From: Girardinichthys multiradiatus
Lineage: Eukaryota > Chordata > Actinopteri > Cyprinodontiformes > Goodeidae
Length of the DNA: 64,000 nucleotides
Direction: 5' to 3'
NCBI RefSeq assembly: GCF_021462225.1
Contig: NC_061815.1
Span: 46,163,986 to 46,227,985 of the forward strand
Shown: positions 36,712-48,300 of the stretch, piece after piece
Layout: every line of letters starts with the position of its first letter
Numbering within the stretch: position 1 is the stretch's first letter
Translations under genes and position numbers: made by a program
The notes under the pieces: generated by a model
Told to the model about the DNA's origin: nothing
The model's database searches: none
What the model saw: the letters and a program-made list of their open reading frames with translations, nothing else

Positions 36712-37921
36712 TATGGAGAGCTATTTCATTCAAAATTAAATAAATACTGCTATTGATAAATTATTAATAAATATTCTATAAATTAAATAAATATCCCCCT
36801 GAAATAAAACAAAATAATTATATTAAAAGAAAATTTTATCTTGTTTTATTTAATTCATTTGAAGATTTATTTATTTAATTTACTTAAACATTTATTTAGT
36901 TATTTATTTCATAATGCATTTTTATTTTGTGACACTTTTATTTTGTAAAGCTACTTTACGTATTTCAGTGACTTTTATTTTTTAACCCCGTTTTTCATTT
37001 TAAGCTCTTTTAATTTCATGTTCTTATATTCAAATGAGGGGGCGGAGTTTTATCTATGGGGTGGCGCTGGGACAGCAGGGCCGAGCTCAATTCGCAGCTG
37101 TGGTCGGCAGACGCATGCCGCTGCCTGCCAGAAGACGGCATGCCGGAGGGAGCCCGGGGATTCTGTGAGGATGCCAGAAGGTGCCAGACCGGCCGTAAAA
37201 GCCTGCCACTGCAGTTGTTGCTGTTTTGCTGTTTGTGCAATAAGTCTTCCATAGAGTGCCAGCATGTTTTTAAGCATTTATTTATAGTTTTCTGTGAGTG
37301 ACAATTCAGAATAGCCGGTAAAGACATCATCATTTCAAAGTAACAGCCTATAACAATAATGACATCCCGTTTGCCGATAATCAGCGTTGGTTTCCACAAA
37401 CACAGCAGCAACATCCGTGAGAGGGTTTTATGGCCGGTCCGGCACCAGGGGAGCCAGGGGCACTGGCAGCACTGGCGGCAATGGCGGCAGCAGCTTCGCC
37501 ATGCTGTCTTCTGGCAGGCAGCGGCATGTTTCTGCCGGCCACAGCCACGAATTGAGCTCGGCCCTGCTGTCCCAGCGCCACCCAGCAGATAAAACTCCGC
37601 CCAGTAATTTGAATATAAGAACATGAAATAAAAATAGCTTAAAATGAAAAACGGGGTTAAAAAGTAAAAGTCACTGAAATACCTAATGGACCTTTACAAA
37701 ATAAAAGTGTCACAATATAAAACTGCATTATGAAATAAATAAATGAATAAATCTTTAAGTAAATTAAATAACTCTTGAAATAATTAAATAAAATATGAAA
37801 ATTTCTTTTAACATAATTATTTTATTTTATTTCATGGGGATATTTATTTATTTCATGGAATATTTATTAATAATTTATCAATAGCAGTATTTATTTAATT
37901 TGAATGAAACGGCTCTCCATA
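36712..37921. mobile_element. Foldback-type element with long terminal inverted repeats
   Basis: Two long inverted arms, 36712-37143 and 37500-37921 (about 432 and 422 bp), flank a 356-bp spacer. The arms begin TATGGAGAGC and end GCTCTCCATA, and match almost throughout. Each outer part is an AT-rich AAATAAAT-type segment, and each inner part is GC-rich (GGCGCTGGGACAGCAGGGCC and its complement). The near-symmetry makes 200-, 79-, 78- and 75-codon frames that mirror each other on both strands; none is a gene. Such structure is typical of foldback or long-TIR non-autonomous DNA transposons. The family is not identified and no target duplication is obvious. Confidence 0.8.
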
Positions 37922-38107
37922 AAAAACGTGGTGGAGTGGAAGGCTCGGCAGCCTGCAGGGGGGCGGGGTGTGAAGTGTCTCATTTGCATTTAAAGAGACC
38001 GCAGCAAAACGAGATGGTCAAAAGGGAAGCCTAAAAAATGAGTAAAATGATCACCTGAGGAGCTACAATAATGACAAATTCAAACCAAACCATTGCAGTT
38101 CCACTTT
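37922..38107. other. Short gene-free spacer
   Basis: Unique sequence with a GGGGGGCGGGG-type G-rich run near 37958. Nothing else is recognised. Confidence 0.4.
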
Positions 38108-38590
38108 ATTCAATTCAATTCAAAGATACTTTATTGATCCCCGAGGGGAAATTAGAATTCCAGTACAACCCATCCAAACATACATCATGACACAAGACAA
38201 GGGAGACGGGTCACCGAGGCTTTGCTGCCCACTCACAGGCGCTGCCCTTGTTAGATGAGAAAAGAGGCCACATTAGGTAAGTAGAGGGAAAAAAAATCCT
38301 ATTTCACACTTTATCCTTTGCAGGATACAGTTTGAGATTGCAAAAAACCTCAGCACAAAGAAGCAACAAGTTTACAAAACAACATCATGCTGGGAACGGT
38401 GAAGGTGGTGTGAGGGGGTGCATATGTTTATCTTGAGCATGTGTGTGTGTGCGAGTGAGTGTGTGCAAGTAAGTCCATGAAGCACTGTCCCAGAGGCCAT
38501 TGTCCTTGATGGTTCGTTGGAATATTCATCAAACGACCCCTGTCTTCTCGTCGAGAAGACAGTGCTCAGACCACATCTGAGTGACCTAAA
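38108..38590 (-). mobile_element. LINE 3' end with flanking repeat sequence
   Basis: The plus strand reads TTCAATTCAATTC, then AAGATACTTTATTGATCCCC and GAGGGGAAATT. This is the reverse complement of a common fish LINE 3' terminus (AATTTCCCCTCGGGGATCAA, then TAAAGTATC). The first 60 bases are secure; the extent to the right is uncertain, and the gtgtgt-rich part near 38437 may be separate. Confidence 0.5.
38540..38562. other. Perfect 11-bp-arm hairpin
   Basis: CTGTCTTCTCG and CGAGAAGACAG form an uninterrupted inverted repeat around a single T. No T-run follows and no coding region is near, so a terminator role is not claimed. It may be part of the LINE 3' region. Confidence 0.6.
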
Positions 38591-38847
38591 TAGGAAAGGG
38601 GAGGATTTAAAGCATGGTTTGTCCCCTTTAAAATGGTTATGAATTAATCTATATATTGTGTTTCACTTTGTGAATTTAGTTACTCAAATAAATGAACTTT
38701 TCAATAACATTCTAATTTATTGAATATAATTTTACTAACTGCAAAGATGATCTCTTTTTTTAAGCTGCCTAACATCAGTTCTTAATCCCTCACTGGGCCA
38801 GCTATGTCTGGCAAACATGTGAACTTTTATAAATAAAACCTTCTTCA

Positions 38848-41800
38848 ACCGCCACCTTAACGTGGTGGAGGGGTTTGAGTGCTCAAATGATCCTAGAGGC
38901 TATGTTGTCTGGGGCCTAAATGCCCCTGGTAGGGTCTACCATGGCAAACAGGCTCTAGGTGATGGGTCAGACAAAGAGCGGTTCAAGAATCCCTCATGAG
39001 GACGAAAATATCGAGGCATGTGACGTCGCCAGGTACGGCGGAGCCGGGGTCCCACCCTGGAGCCAGAGCGCCTGGTGACCTGGTTGCTCCTCGCGGGATC
39101 CGGCCGGGCCAAGCCCGAACGAGAGACGCGAGGCCATCCCCCAGTGGCCCCACCACCTGCAGGGGGAACCGTAAGGGACCGGTGCAAAGAGGATTGGGTG
39201 GCGGACGAAGGTGGAGACCTCAGCGGCCCGATCCCCAGATGCTTAGGCTGGCTCTAGGGACGTGGAATGTCACCTCGCTCGGGGAGAAGGAGTCTGAGCT
39301 TGTGCGGGAGGTCGAGAGATATCGACTAGAAATAGTCGGGCTTGCCTCCACGCACAGTGTGGGGTCTGGAACCGATCTCCTTGAGAGGGGTTGGACTCTC
39401 TTCTACTCTGGAGTGGCCACGGGGAGAGGCGGCGGGCTGTTGTGGGTTTGCTTGTTGCCCCCCAGCTCAGCCGTCTCGTGTTGGGGTTTACCCTAGTGGA
39501 TGAGAGGGTCGTATCCCTGCGCCTTCGGGTTGGGGATAGGTCTCTAACTGTCGTCTCGGCCTATGGGCCGAGCGGTAGTGCGGAGTACCAGGCCTTCTTG
39601 GCGTGATTGGGAGGAATGGCCTCCCCAATCTGAATCCGAGTGGTGTTTTGTTATTGGACTTCTGTGCTAGTCACGGATTGTCTATAATGAACACCATGGT
39701 CAAACATAAGGGTGTCCATCAGCGCACTTGGCACCAGGACACTCTAGGCAGGAGGTTGATGATCGACTTCGTTGTCGTATCATCAGACCTTTGGCCGCAT
39801 GTTTTAGACACTCGGGTGAAGAGAGGGGCTGAGCTGTCCACTGATCACCACCTGTTGGTGAGTTGGATCCGCTGGAGGAGGAGAAAGTTGGACAGACTTG
39901 GCAGGCCCAAGCGCATAGTGAGGGTCTGCTGGGAACGCCTGGCGGAGCCCTCGGCCAGGGATGTATTCAACTCCCACCTCCGGGAGAGCTTTGACCAGAT
40001 CCCGGGGGATGTTGGAGACATAGAGTCCGAGTGGACCATGTTCTCCGCATCTATTGTCGATGCTGCTGCCCATAGTTGCGGCCGTAAGGTCTGCGGTGCC
40101 TCTCGCGGCATCAATCCAAGAACCCGGTGGTGGACACCGGCAGTAAGGGATGCTGTCAAGCTGAAGAAGGAGTACTATAGGCTGTGGTTGGCTTGTGGGA
40201 CTCCTGAGGCGGCTGACGGGTACCGTGAGACCAAGCGTGCTGCGGCCGCCCGGGCTGTGGCAGAGGAGAAAACTCAGGCCTGGGAGGAGTTCAGTGAGTT
40301 CATGGAGAAGGACTACCGGTTGGCCTCGAAGTGATTCTGGCAAACCGTCCGGCGCCTCAGGAGGGTGAAGCAGTGCTTTGCCAACACTGTTTATAGTGGG
40401 GGTGGGAGGCTGCTGACCTCGACTGAGGACATTATCGGGCGGTGGAAGGAGTACTTCGAAGATCTCCTCAATCCTGCCATCACGCATTCCGTGGTGGAAA
40501 CAGAGGCTGGGGACTCGGGGTTGGACTCTTTCATCACCCAGGCTGAAGTCACCGAGGTGGTTAAAAAGCTCTGCAGTGGCAAGGCTTCGGGGTGGATGAG
40601 ATCCGCCCTGAGTACCTCAAATCTCTGGATGTTGTTGGGCTGTCGTGGTTGACACACCTCTTCAACATTGCGTGGCGGTTGGGGACAGTGCCTCTGGACT
40701 GGCAGACTGGGGTGGTGGTCCCCCTTCTTATAGTCGAACCTCGGCTTCAGGAGGAGCAGTGTGGTTTCCGTCCCGGCCGTGGAACACTGGACCAGCTCGA
40801 TACCCTCTACAGGGTGCTCGAGGGTTCATGGGAGTTTGCCCAACTGGTTCACATGTGTTTTGTGGACCTGGAGAAGGCATTTGACTGTGTCCCTCGTGAT
40901 GCCCTGTGGGGCGTGCTCCAGGAGTATGGAATCGGGGGCCCTTTATTACTGGCCATCCGGTCCCTGTACAAGCGGAGCAGGAGTTTGGTCCGCATTGCCG
41001 GCACTATGTCAGACCTGTTCCCGGTGCATGTTGGACTCCGGCAGTGCTGCCCTTTGTCACCGGTCCTGTTCATAACTTTTATGGACAGGATTTCTAGATG
41101 CAGCCAAGGGCCGGAGGGGGTCTGGTTTGGGGACCAGTGGATTTCGTCTCTTCTTTTTGCAGATGACGTGGTCCTGCTGGCCCCCTCTAGCCAAGACCTA
41201 CAACATGCGCTGTGGCGGTTCGCAGCCGAGTGTGAAGCGGCTGGGATGAAGATCAGCTCCTCCAAGTTTGAGGCCATGGTACTCGACCGGAAAAGGGTGG
41301 CCTGTCCTCTTCAGGTTGGAGGGGAGTTCCTGCCTCAAGTGGAGGAGTTTAAGTATCTCGGGGTCTTGTTCACGAGTGGGGGAAAAATGGAGCGGGAGAT
41401 CGACAGACGGATCGGTGCGGCTGCCGCAGTAATGGGGGCACTGTGCCGGTCCATTGTGGTGAAGAGAGAGCTGAGCCGAAAAGCAAAGCTCTCAATTTAC
41501 CGGTCGGTCTACGTTCCTACCCTCACCTATGGCCATGAACTTTGGGTCATGACCGAAAGAACGAGATCCCGGATACAAGCGGCTGAAATGAGCTTCCTCC
41601 GTAGGGTGGCCGGGCACTCCCTTAGAGATAGGGTGAGGAGCTCGGCCATCCGGGAGGGGCTCGGAGTAAAGCCGCTGCTCCTCCACATCGAGCGGAACCA
41701 GTTGAGGTGGCTCGGGCATCTATACCGGATGCCTCCTGGACGCCTTCCTCGGGAGGTGTTCCAGGCACGTCCCACCGGGAGGAGGCCCAGGGGACGGCCC

Positions 41801-41966
41801 AGGACACGCTGGAGGGACTATGTCTCTCAGCTGGCCTGGGAACGCCTTGGGCTCCACCCGGAGGATCTGGAGGAGGTGTCTGAGGAGAGGGACGTCTGGG
41901 CGTCTCTGCTGAGTCTGCTGCCCCCGCGACCCGGTCCCGGATAAGTGGAAGACGACGAGTACGAGT
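38848..41966 (+). mobile_element. Nearly full-length LINE with 10-bp target duplication
   Basis: A 3.1 kb GC-rich insertion in AT-rich surroundings. It is flanked by a perfect direct repeat, ACCTTCTTCA, at 38838-38847 and 41967-41976. It starts ACCGCCACCTTAACGTGGTGG and ends GACGACGAGTACGAGT. One ORF with endonuclease then reverse transcriptase, followed by an RTE/Rex-like C-terminus and a very short 3' UTR, fits an RTE-type non-LTR element; the family name is from recall. Frameshifts, a stop and internal deletions inactivate it. Confidence 0.9.
39239..41944 (+). pseudogene. LINE endonuclease/reverse-transcriptase ORF, broken
   Basis: The putative start is the ATG at 39239, which opens the GTWNVTSL endonuclease motif. 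An APE-type endonuclease nicks the target and the RT primes on it. Pieces in order: frame +2 to 39496, frame +1 at 39391-39606, frame +3 at 39603-40652 with an in-frame TGA at 40332-40334, then frame +2 from 40592 to the stop at 41942-41944. The endonuclease catalytic-Asp segment is deleted near 39600, although the TDHH motif remains. About 35 residues of the early RT domain are missing near 40728. The catalytic FADD box (about 41157-41168) and the RWRDYVSQL C-terminus remain. One canonical RQG motif reads RQC. Several Arg-to-Cys or Arg-to-Trp changes fit CpG decay. Antisense frames here are shadows. Confidence 0.9.
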
Positions 41967-41976
41967 ACCTTCTTCA

Positions 41977-44509
41977 CACAACCACAGCAGGTGTGGAGCG
42001 GAACGTAGCAGGGTTCATTTTAATATACCACCCTAAAACCACCAAGCTGGTAAACCCTCACATAATTTACCATTATGACACGATCACCTCAGTGGCGGAT
42101 TGACTACCATCAATCTGCTCCCTTGATCCTTTCAGGACTCTGCTGTGGTCACATGGAGTCCCAGCTTGAGTTTTGTGAAAAGGTACTGGTGCTTTACTGG
42201 TTGCCCTGAAGAAGAATAAAAAAATGTATCCTTTTAAACTTTCTTAGTTCCACACATTTTAATGTCTAAAAGTAAATTACCAAACATCATATTAATTATT
42301 TAATTACAGAATAGACCTTTGCACTGGGCACTGCCATGTTTTACTCAACAGGCTTTTTTCTAGTTAAAACAAATCATTCATTTATCAAATAATGAGTTAA
42401 ATTATTTTTTTTCCAGTTCATTAACTAAGATTCAGATTCAGAGTGAAAAATATCTACTTGAGTTGACGTTTATCCATTTTTAAGACCTGACGGCGGAGAT
42501 TTTGATCTTTTTCATCATTTTGGTAAGAAACAAAATAATTGTTTGATACAGAGCCTTACAAAAATATTCATGCTCCTTGACCTTTAAAAATTTGTCACAT
42601 TACATGTTACTTAAATGTATTTTACTAAGATTTTATAAAGATTTTATGCAGTCCAACACAAAGATGAGCCCAGTTGTTATATTGTTTTATATTGTGATAT
42701 TGTTTAATAATCCTTGAACTGTACGTGTAGTCTTAATGAAGCTGCTGTTAGGCTGGTGCCTATTTCCAGCGGTCATTGGGCGAGAGACAGAATACACCCT
42801 GGACAAGTTGCCAGTCCATTCCAGCGCTTATCACATACAATAAAGTCCATATAAAATGCACTGAAGTTTGTTCTTGCAATCTAAAAATGTTTAACAGGTA
42901 TAATTACTTTTGCAAGGCTCTATAAGGTGTACAATTTGTATCACTGCCATTTGAAACTGGAAATTGTTTTAATTTTTTGCTTTTTTGTTTCAGTTTTAAA
43001 CTATTTAGAGCTCCATGTCAATGGTTTTCTTCAGTATTTATTTTAATGTCTATTGATGTCTCATTTTTAGTTTTTGTGCAAAACAAAAATAGGTTTAGGC
43101 ATCAATGAAGAAAAATATCTTGAGTTTAAAGTGAAATTGTCTATTTAGGATGTTAGTAATTACATGAAAATGTCGAGGTTCCACTCTACAAACACTCTAC
43201 AAATGCATATTTTTGGTCCACATTGTTTCACATTAGGCATTGCCTTTTAAAAGCATACATTTAAAAACTAAAAAAAACTAAAATAAAAGCATTCATTTGA
43301 TGTTAATAATCTCTCTATAATTTTCGGTAGCTGTATTCCTAAAATGCAGAATCTCACATTTAAAAGATATTTTTGACCCCACCAGCAACCCCTATTTTTC
43401 TGAACTAAAACCCAGGAAGTAAATGAAAACCAGATGTATAGCAGAATTGGAAGCCACTAGACTATGTAAGCACAAAAACTGTAGAGTTAGAAAATCCAAA
43501 GACTCTGATCATTTTGCTTTATATGATGCAGCATCCTGGAAAGTCAGCAGCAGAAAACAGACAGGAAGAGAGAAATCAAGGCATATGGACAGATGTGTGT
43601 ACAGTAGATGGAGGAAGAAGTGTGTGGATAATCCGCCCTGAGAGAGATGACTGCCTGACTCCCAAGAGGCTTATCGTGGTTGAGTCCTATTGCTTCTATG
43701 AAAACTCTCCGTTCGGTCGCAGTGTATCGTAAAAACCACATGCACCCTCCCACCCCTAGTGACCTCGATTTGACTGCTAGCCTGACATATCTGCCCACTC
43801 TGATGCTGTTGGACCTTCTGGCTATTGGAAATTAGAAACCTGTTCATAAAAATGTTCTTTACCTGATTTTGAGCTAAATTCACAGAGTAGAAGCAATGTG
43901 ACTAGCAGCAAATTTACTTAAAGCTTTTAGCTGTAGGTAAGGATCCTTTACAATGCATCTATTTATATATCCTTTTTTACAAAGATAATTCAAAGTTTCT
44001 ATTGATATTTAAAATCAGGAATGGATATCTACAGCCAAAGATTTTCATAAAGTAAACTTGGTTGAAATGTTACATATTTTGTTGTGATAGTTATTACAAC
44101 TGAATTTGCATTGCTCAATTGATTGTCTATATTGTGATATATTGTTCACAGATGGAATAAAATACCCCTAAAATTTGGGTGTCTGCAGCTCAGCTTTGCA
44201 GGGCCACCAGTTATGTTTCATTTATGTCTTTGTATGCAAGGTTGGCCAACAGCAGCAGCAGGTTCAGGAGAGAACCCAGCGACCCACCTTACTTACTCTC
44301 CAGATATTCCTTTGCCAAACGTTATGCACAGTCCCCGAAGCAAGTCTTTCCTCATATTTTCTTTCAGGTCGACATGCCTAAACATAGTTTTTGAAAGCAT
44401 CCTAGATATGTACCTGAACCACCTAAGCTGATTCAACGTCAGAAAGAAATGTCAAAGTAGTGCATATGAGTAAACTAGTAGGTAACCCATTTTTGAGTCA
44501 ATATATTAT
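41977..44509. other. Gene-free interval
   Basis: Contains the MITE at 42549-42922. The remainder is unique AT-rich sequence; short frames near 43423-43883 overlap on both strands without family features. Confidence 0.4.
42549..42922. mobile_element. Tc1-type MITE with a SINE-tail fragment inside
   Basis: The left end CAGAGCCTTACAAAAATATT and the right end ATTACTTTTGCAAGGCTCT are inverted repeats of Tc1-like type next to TA dinucleotides, about 374 bp apart. Between them, 42752-42836 matches the SINE tail in minus orientation (CACCCTGGACAAGTTGCC). No transposase sequence is present, so it is non-autonomous. Confidence 0.65.
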
Positions 44510-45345
44510 AGAACCCCCTTTCACTGTAATTAGAGCTGTGAGTTTTTTTAGGCTATATCTTTACCTGCTTTGTACATCTAGAGGTTAAAATATTTGGCCA
44601 TATTTGCTGTTAAAGTCTTGCCAAAGATTCTTAATTGGATTTAGGTCTACACTTTGACTGGACCTTTTTAACACATGAATATGCTTTGATCAAAAAGCCA
44701 CAGAACTATTTAATTGTAGCTCTGATGGTTGTCCTACTAGAAGATGAACCTCCACCTCAGTCTCAAGTCTTTTGCAGCCTCTATCAGCTTTCTTTCAGGA
44801 TTGCCCTGTATTAAACTCCATCCAGCGGCCAACCAACTTTTAACACTTTACTTCTCCACAGCACCTTTATCCATATGTTTTCTGTTGCTTGTGGCAAACT
44901 TTACATAAGACTTTTAATGGCTTTTCTTCAATGACTGGTTTCTTCTCACCATTCTTCCATGAAAGATTTGTGGAGTACATAACTAAAAGTTGGGGTGTTG
45001 GTATATTTTCCCACATTAGCGGCAGATCTTACAGAATTACCATGGGCCTTTTGGCTGCTCCTCTGATTAATGCTGTCCTGTCAGTTTTTGGTGGATGGCC
45101 ATGTCTTCGCAGGTTGGTGCCATACTCTTTCCATTTTGGATAATGAACCCTACAGTGCTCCTTGAGATGTTCAGAGAATGAAATATTGATTTATAACCTT
45201 CCTCCTGCTTTAAACTTTCTTGCTCACCTGTTTGCAGTATTCCTTGGTCTTCATGATGCTGTTTGTTCACTAATGTTCTCTAACAAACATCTAAAGCCAG
45301 AAACAGAACAGCTGCATATAAACTGAGAATAAATTACACTGTTTC
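44510..45345 (-). mobile_element. Decayed Tc1-like transposon, same family as 16550-17956
   Basis: Collinear minus-strand remnants of a Tc1-like transposase. The DNA-binding helix LNISRSTV is visible near 45160-45190, and the catalytic signature DLNPIKNLW near 44620-44650, again with Lys where the third acidic residue is expected (codon 44630-44632). The transposase start region lies near 45260 (CATGATGCTG on the plus strand). Both termini are lost and many frameshifts are present. Confidence 0.75.
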
Positions 45346-48300
45346 CTTCTTTTGAAAACATCCGGAAACATATTTACCTCCTAACAGTAGAAAGCACTAC
45401 TACATGTCATATTGTACACAGTTTTTGAAAGATTTTTAGGTAAAAAACATCAGATAATTTAGGTCTGAGAAGTAGCAGATGTGATTATGTGAGTCATATA
45501 TGATGACTGCACTTCTCAGTTTCAGCCACCCTCACTGCAGTCCTAAATAATGTGGCTATTACCTTTAATGTCAGCCTGCATTCATCCGTTTTGATTATTC
45601 TGGTTGTCATCTCTCTAACTCAGCATGGACAGTGGCATTTAGCATGTACATTTTGCAAAATGTTTAAAATAAAAAGAATACAAAAATGAGCTTCCATTCA
45701 TGGATCTTGAATGTTACACGTCACCATCAGATGAGAATGCTGCGGTTCCCAGAACCAAGGGTTAAAATGTGTGACAAAGAAATGATTGTTGTTTCACAGT
45801 AGGAGCTAAAGAAATACAATAAAAGAAGTCAGTGTTTGAGCAGATACCCCGAGGGCCAGGGCCCCTGACTCTGAAGCTGCTCGTGACATATGGTTTCAGG
45901 GGAGGGGGAGAAGAGGGATTATGTGCATTTTTGTGTTTTTGTCTGAATGTTTGGTGAGTGTCCAAATACTGTAAGCTCTTATTTACAGAAAAGTACAGAA
46001 ACTAATACATAAGTATCATATTTACTATTATATTATACTATAAAGTAAAGATAATTAGAGTGGAGCTTAACCGAAAACTAGCATTATCTCATCAAAAAGT
46101 ATTTACGCTCATATGTTGCATGGTGTTATTCCATTTTTAAATTGAACCAAACAGTGAATAAAACAGCAACATAAAAGAGGAAAAGACAAGTTAATGTGAA
46201 CATAGTACTGGGCAAAAACCTTCCCTAAAATCTAAAATTAGTTTCTTAGTTTCTATTGTTTGTGCAGGCAATCATCTGATGAAGCCTTTAATGTGAGACT
46301 GATGTGTTTTATGCTTCGGCTTAGTATGGTTTGTGGCTGGGTTGCAGAAGTGATTGAAAGCATCCTTCTGCTTATATGCGAAGTGATATTCTAATTAAAA
46401 TGTGACTAAATCTGGTCAGAAATAATAAATAAAAAGCAAAGCCTAAAAATAGAAACTTCTAGCAACAATCAGTGTTTGGTAAAAAAAAAAAAAATATATA
46501 TATATATATATATATTTCATTGTCACACCTTAATATGTGAAAAAAAAAAAAAAAAACGTTTAAAGCATTTAGTGCAATTTTTGACAATATAGTGATCTAA
46601 TTTACCAGAGATACACTTTTCTTAATTGGTAAAAGTTTGAATTGTTTCCTATTCACTAGACGCAAAATAAAGTTTTCTCATGAATAATGATACAGCATTT
46701 ATGATGTTGACAGACTTCTCATTTAGACATCCTAAAAAGTCAAATATTTAAATTAGGCACTAGTGTTAAGACTGTATCTATTAAATAACAGATTGTCTCA
46801 AACATATAAATAATTGCTCAGGGCCAGAGAGAAAAACCAGAATTCCATATGTATGAACAGTAAACACTGATAGTGGAGAGTTCAGTGGTTAACTCAGGTC
46901 TGTAACTAGTAGCAAAACTGGTTAACAACAAATTCTTCAAACCTCTACATTATTGCTGTTATAAACACATGACTATCACCTGTCTGAAAGGACAGCAAAT
47001 TCTCTCAAAACCTGCAGCTGAATATTTGGTCAAGTGGAGGTTTGAGAGAAAGTGTGTGCAGAGCAAGATGTTGCTGTCAGTTTGTCTTATCAGTAAAAGT
47101 GACAACCCAACTTGTCCTCACACAACAATAATTAAAACTATCTGTTGTTCTTTGTGTGTGTGAATACATTTCACCTTTTTAGCAATGGGACTGTTTCGGT
47201 TGCAGGTCCTCTTTTATGTTTTTATTCTTAATTAAAAGAATAGCTGAAGCAGGTTTTTTCCATCAGCCCATCATTTATTCATTGACATGGTTTTGCCAAG
47301 CAGAGGTTCACCTCTCACTGAGCAGACGTTGAGAAGCATCTCGAGTTGCCTTGATCTTGAGAGACACTGGACCTGATGTTGAAATATAAATTTTCCATCT
47401 ACGTCGACCCTGCCCGCTGAGTTATAGGCTCGAGGGGGCATTTAATTAAACCAAAAACTTATCACTCACGTTTTAATTATGCTGCCGTCCAGCTCATGTT
47501 CACTTATGACTTAGTGCCATCTAGAGGCCAAGCTAGGTGGAAATGAAATACCGTTTTAATAAGAGAAGGAGCTATTTATCTTCATTATGTGGACCTTAAT
47601 ATTTACCCTATTTTTACAATAAATAAATAAAAATCTAAAAGATAAAAACCTTTTATTTTATTTGTTTTTCATCACTGCTTTGCTCTTTCACTGTGGGTCA
47701 CTTTCTGTGTAACGTATGACATTTTAACATCCAGTATCTAACTTTGGGTACAAAGGTGTAGCTATAGTCAATTTCAGCTTAATGAACCTGGTTAAAAGAA
47801 AAATATCCAACTTATATAAGATTTTATGCAGGATTGCAGGAAAAGTGTTCCCAGAATTAATACTATTTCTGTTAAAATGATTAGATTACTGTTTTTTTTT
47901 TTTTTTTGGGAGGGGTGGGGGTCATAAAAAAACAGATAATACTGACAGTCTTTATACTGGGCTGTATTCTCCCTATTTCTTTTCCAATTTACTATACTTT
48001 ATACTTACAGTTTAATAATATAATCTTATAGTGAGTTCTCTAGATGAGCTCTTCGTTTTCTACAGTTGCCGTTCTTCTTGATTTAATTGTGAACGTTTGT
48101 GTAAACTCTATTTAACTGGAAGCAGATCTAACAGTTTGTATTTAAAAGTCAGTGCAGTCAAACTTCCATAATGTTACAAAAAAGGCAAAACAATTGAATA
48201 AAAGATTTCACAGTAAAAGCTGGCAGACATTACATGAATTCAACAACAAATTTCAATGAAACATTTATGCAATCTGATGCATAGATGTAGATAATGAAAA

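Noticed and set aside
37016..37624. 202-codon minus-strand frame and its mirror frames on the plus strand
   Set aside because: It spans the inner arms and spacer of the inverted repeat; the near-identical N-terminal residues on the two strands are produced by the palindrome.
39804..40487. 227-codon minus-strand frame (and others at 40849-41277 and 41622-41981)
   Set aside because: Antisense shadows of the GC-rich LINE coding region on the plus strand.
47270..47530. Possible conserved exon or enhancer (GC-moderate island)
   Set aside because: The best frame is cut by stops and only a donor-like GTGAGT is present; conservation cannot be judged here.
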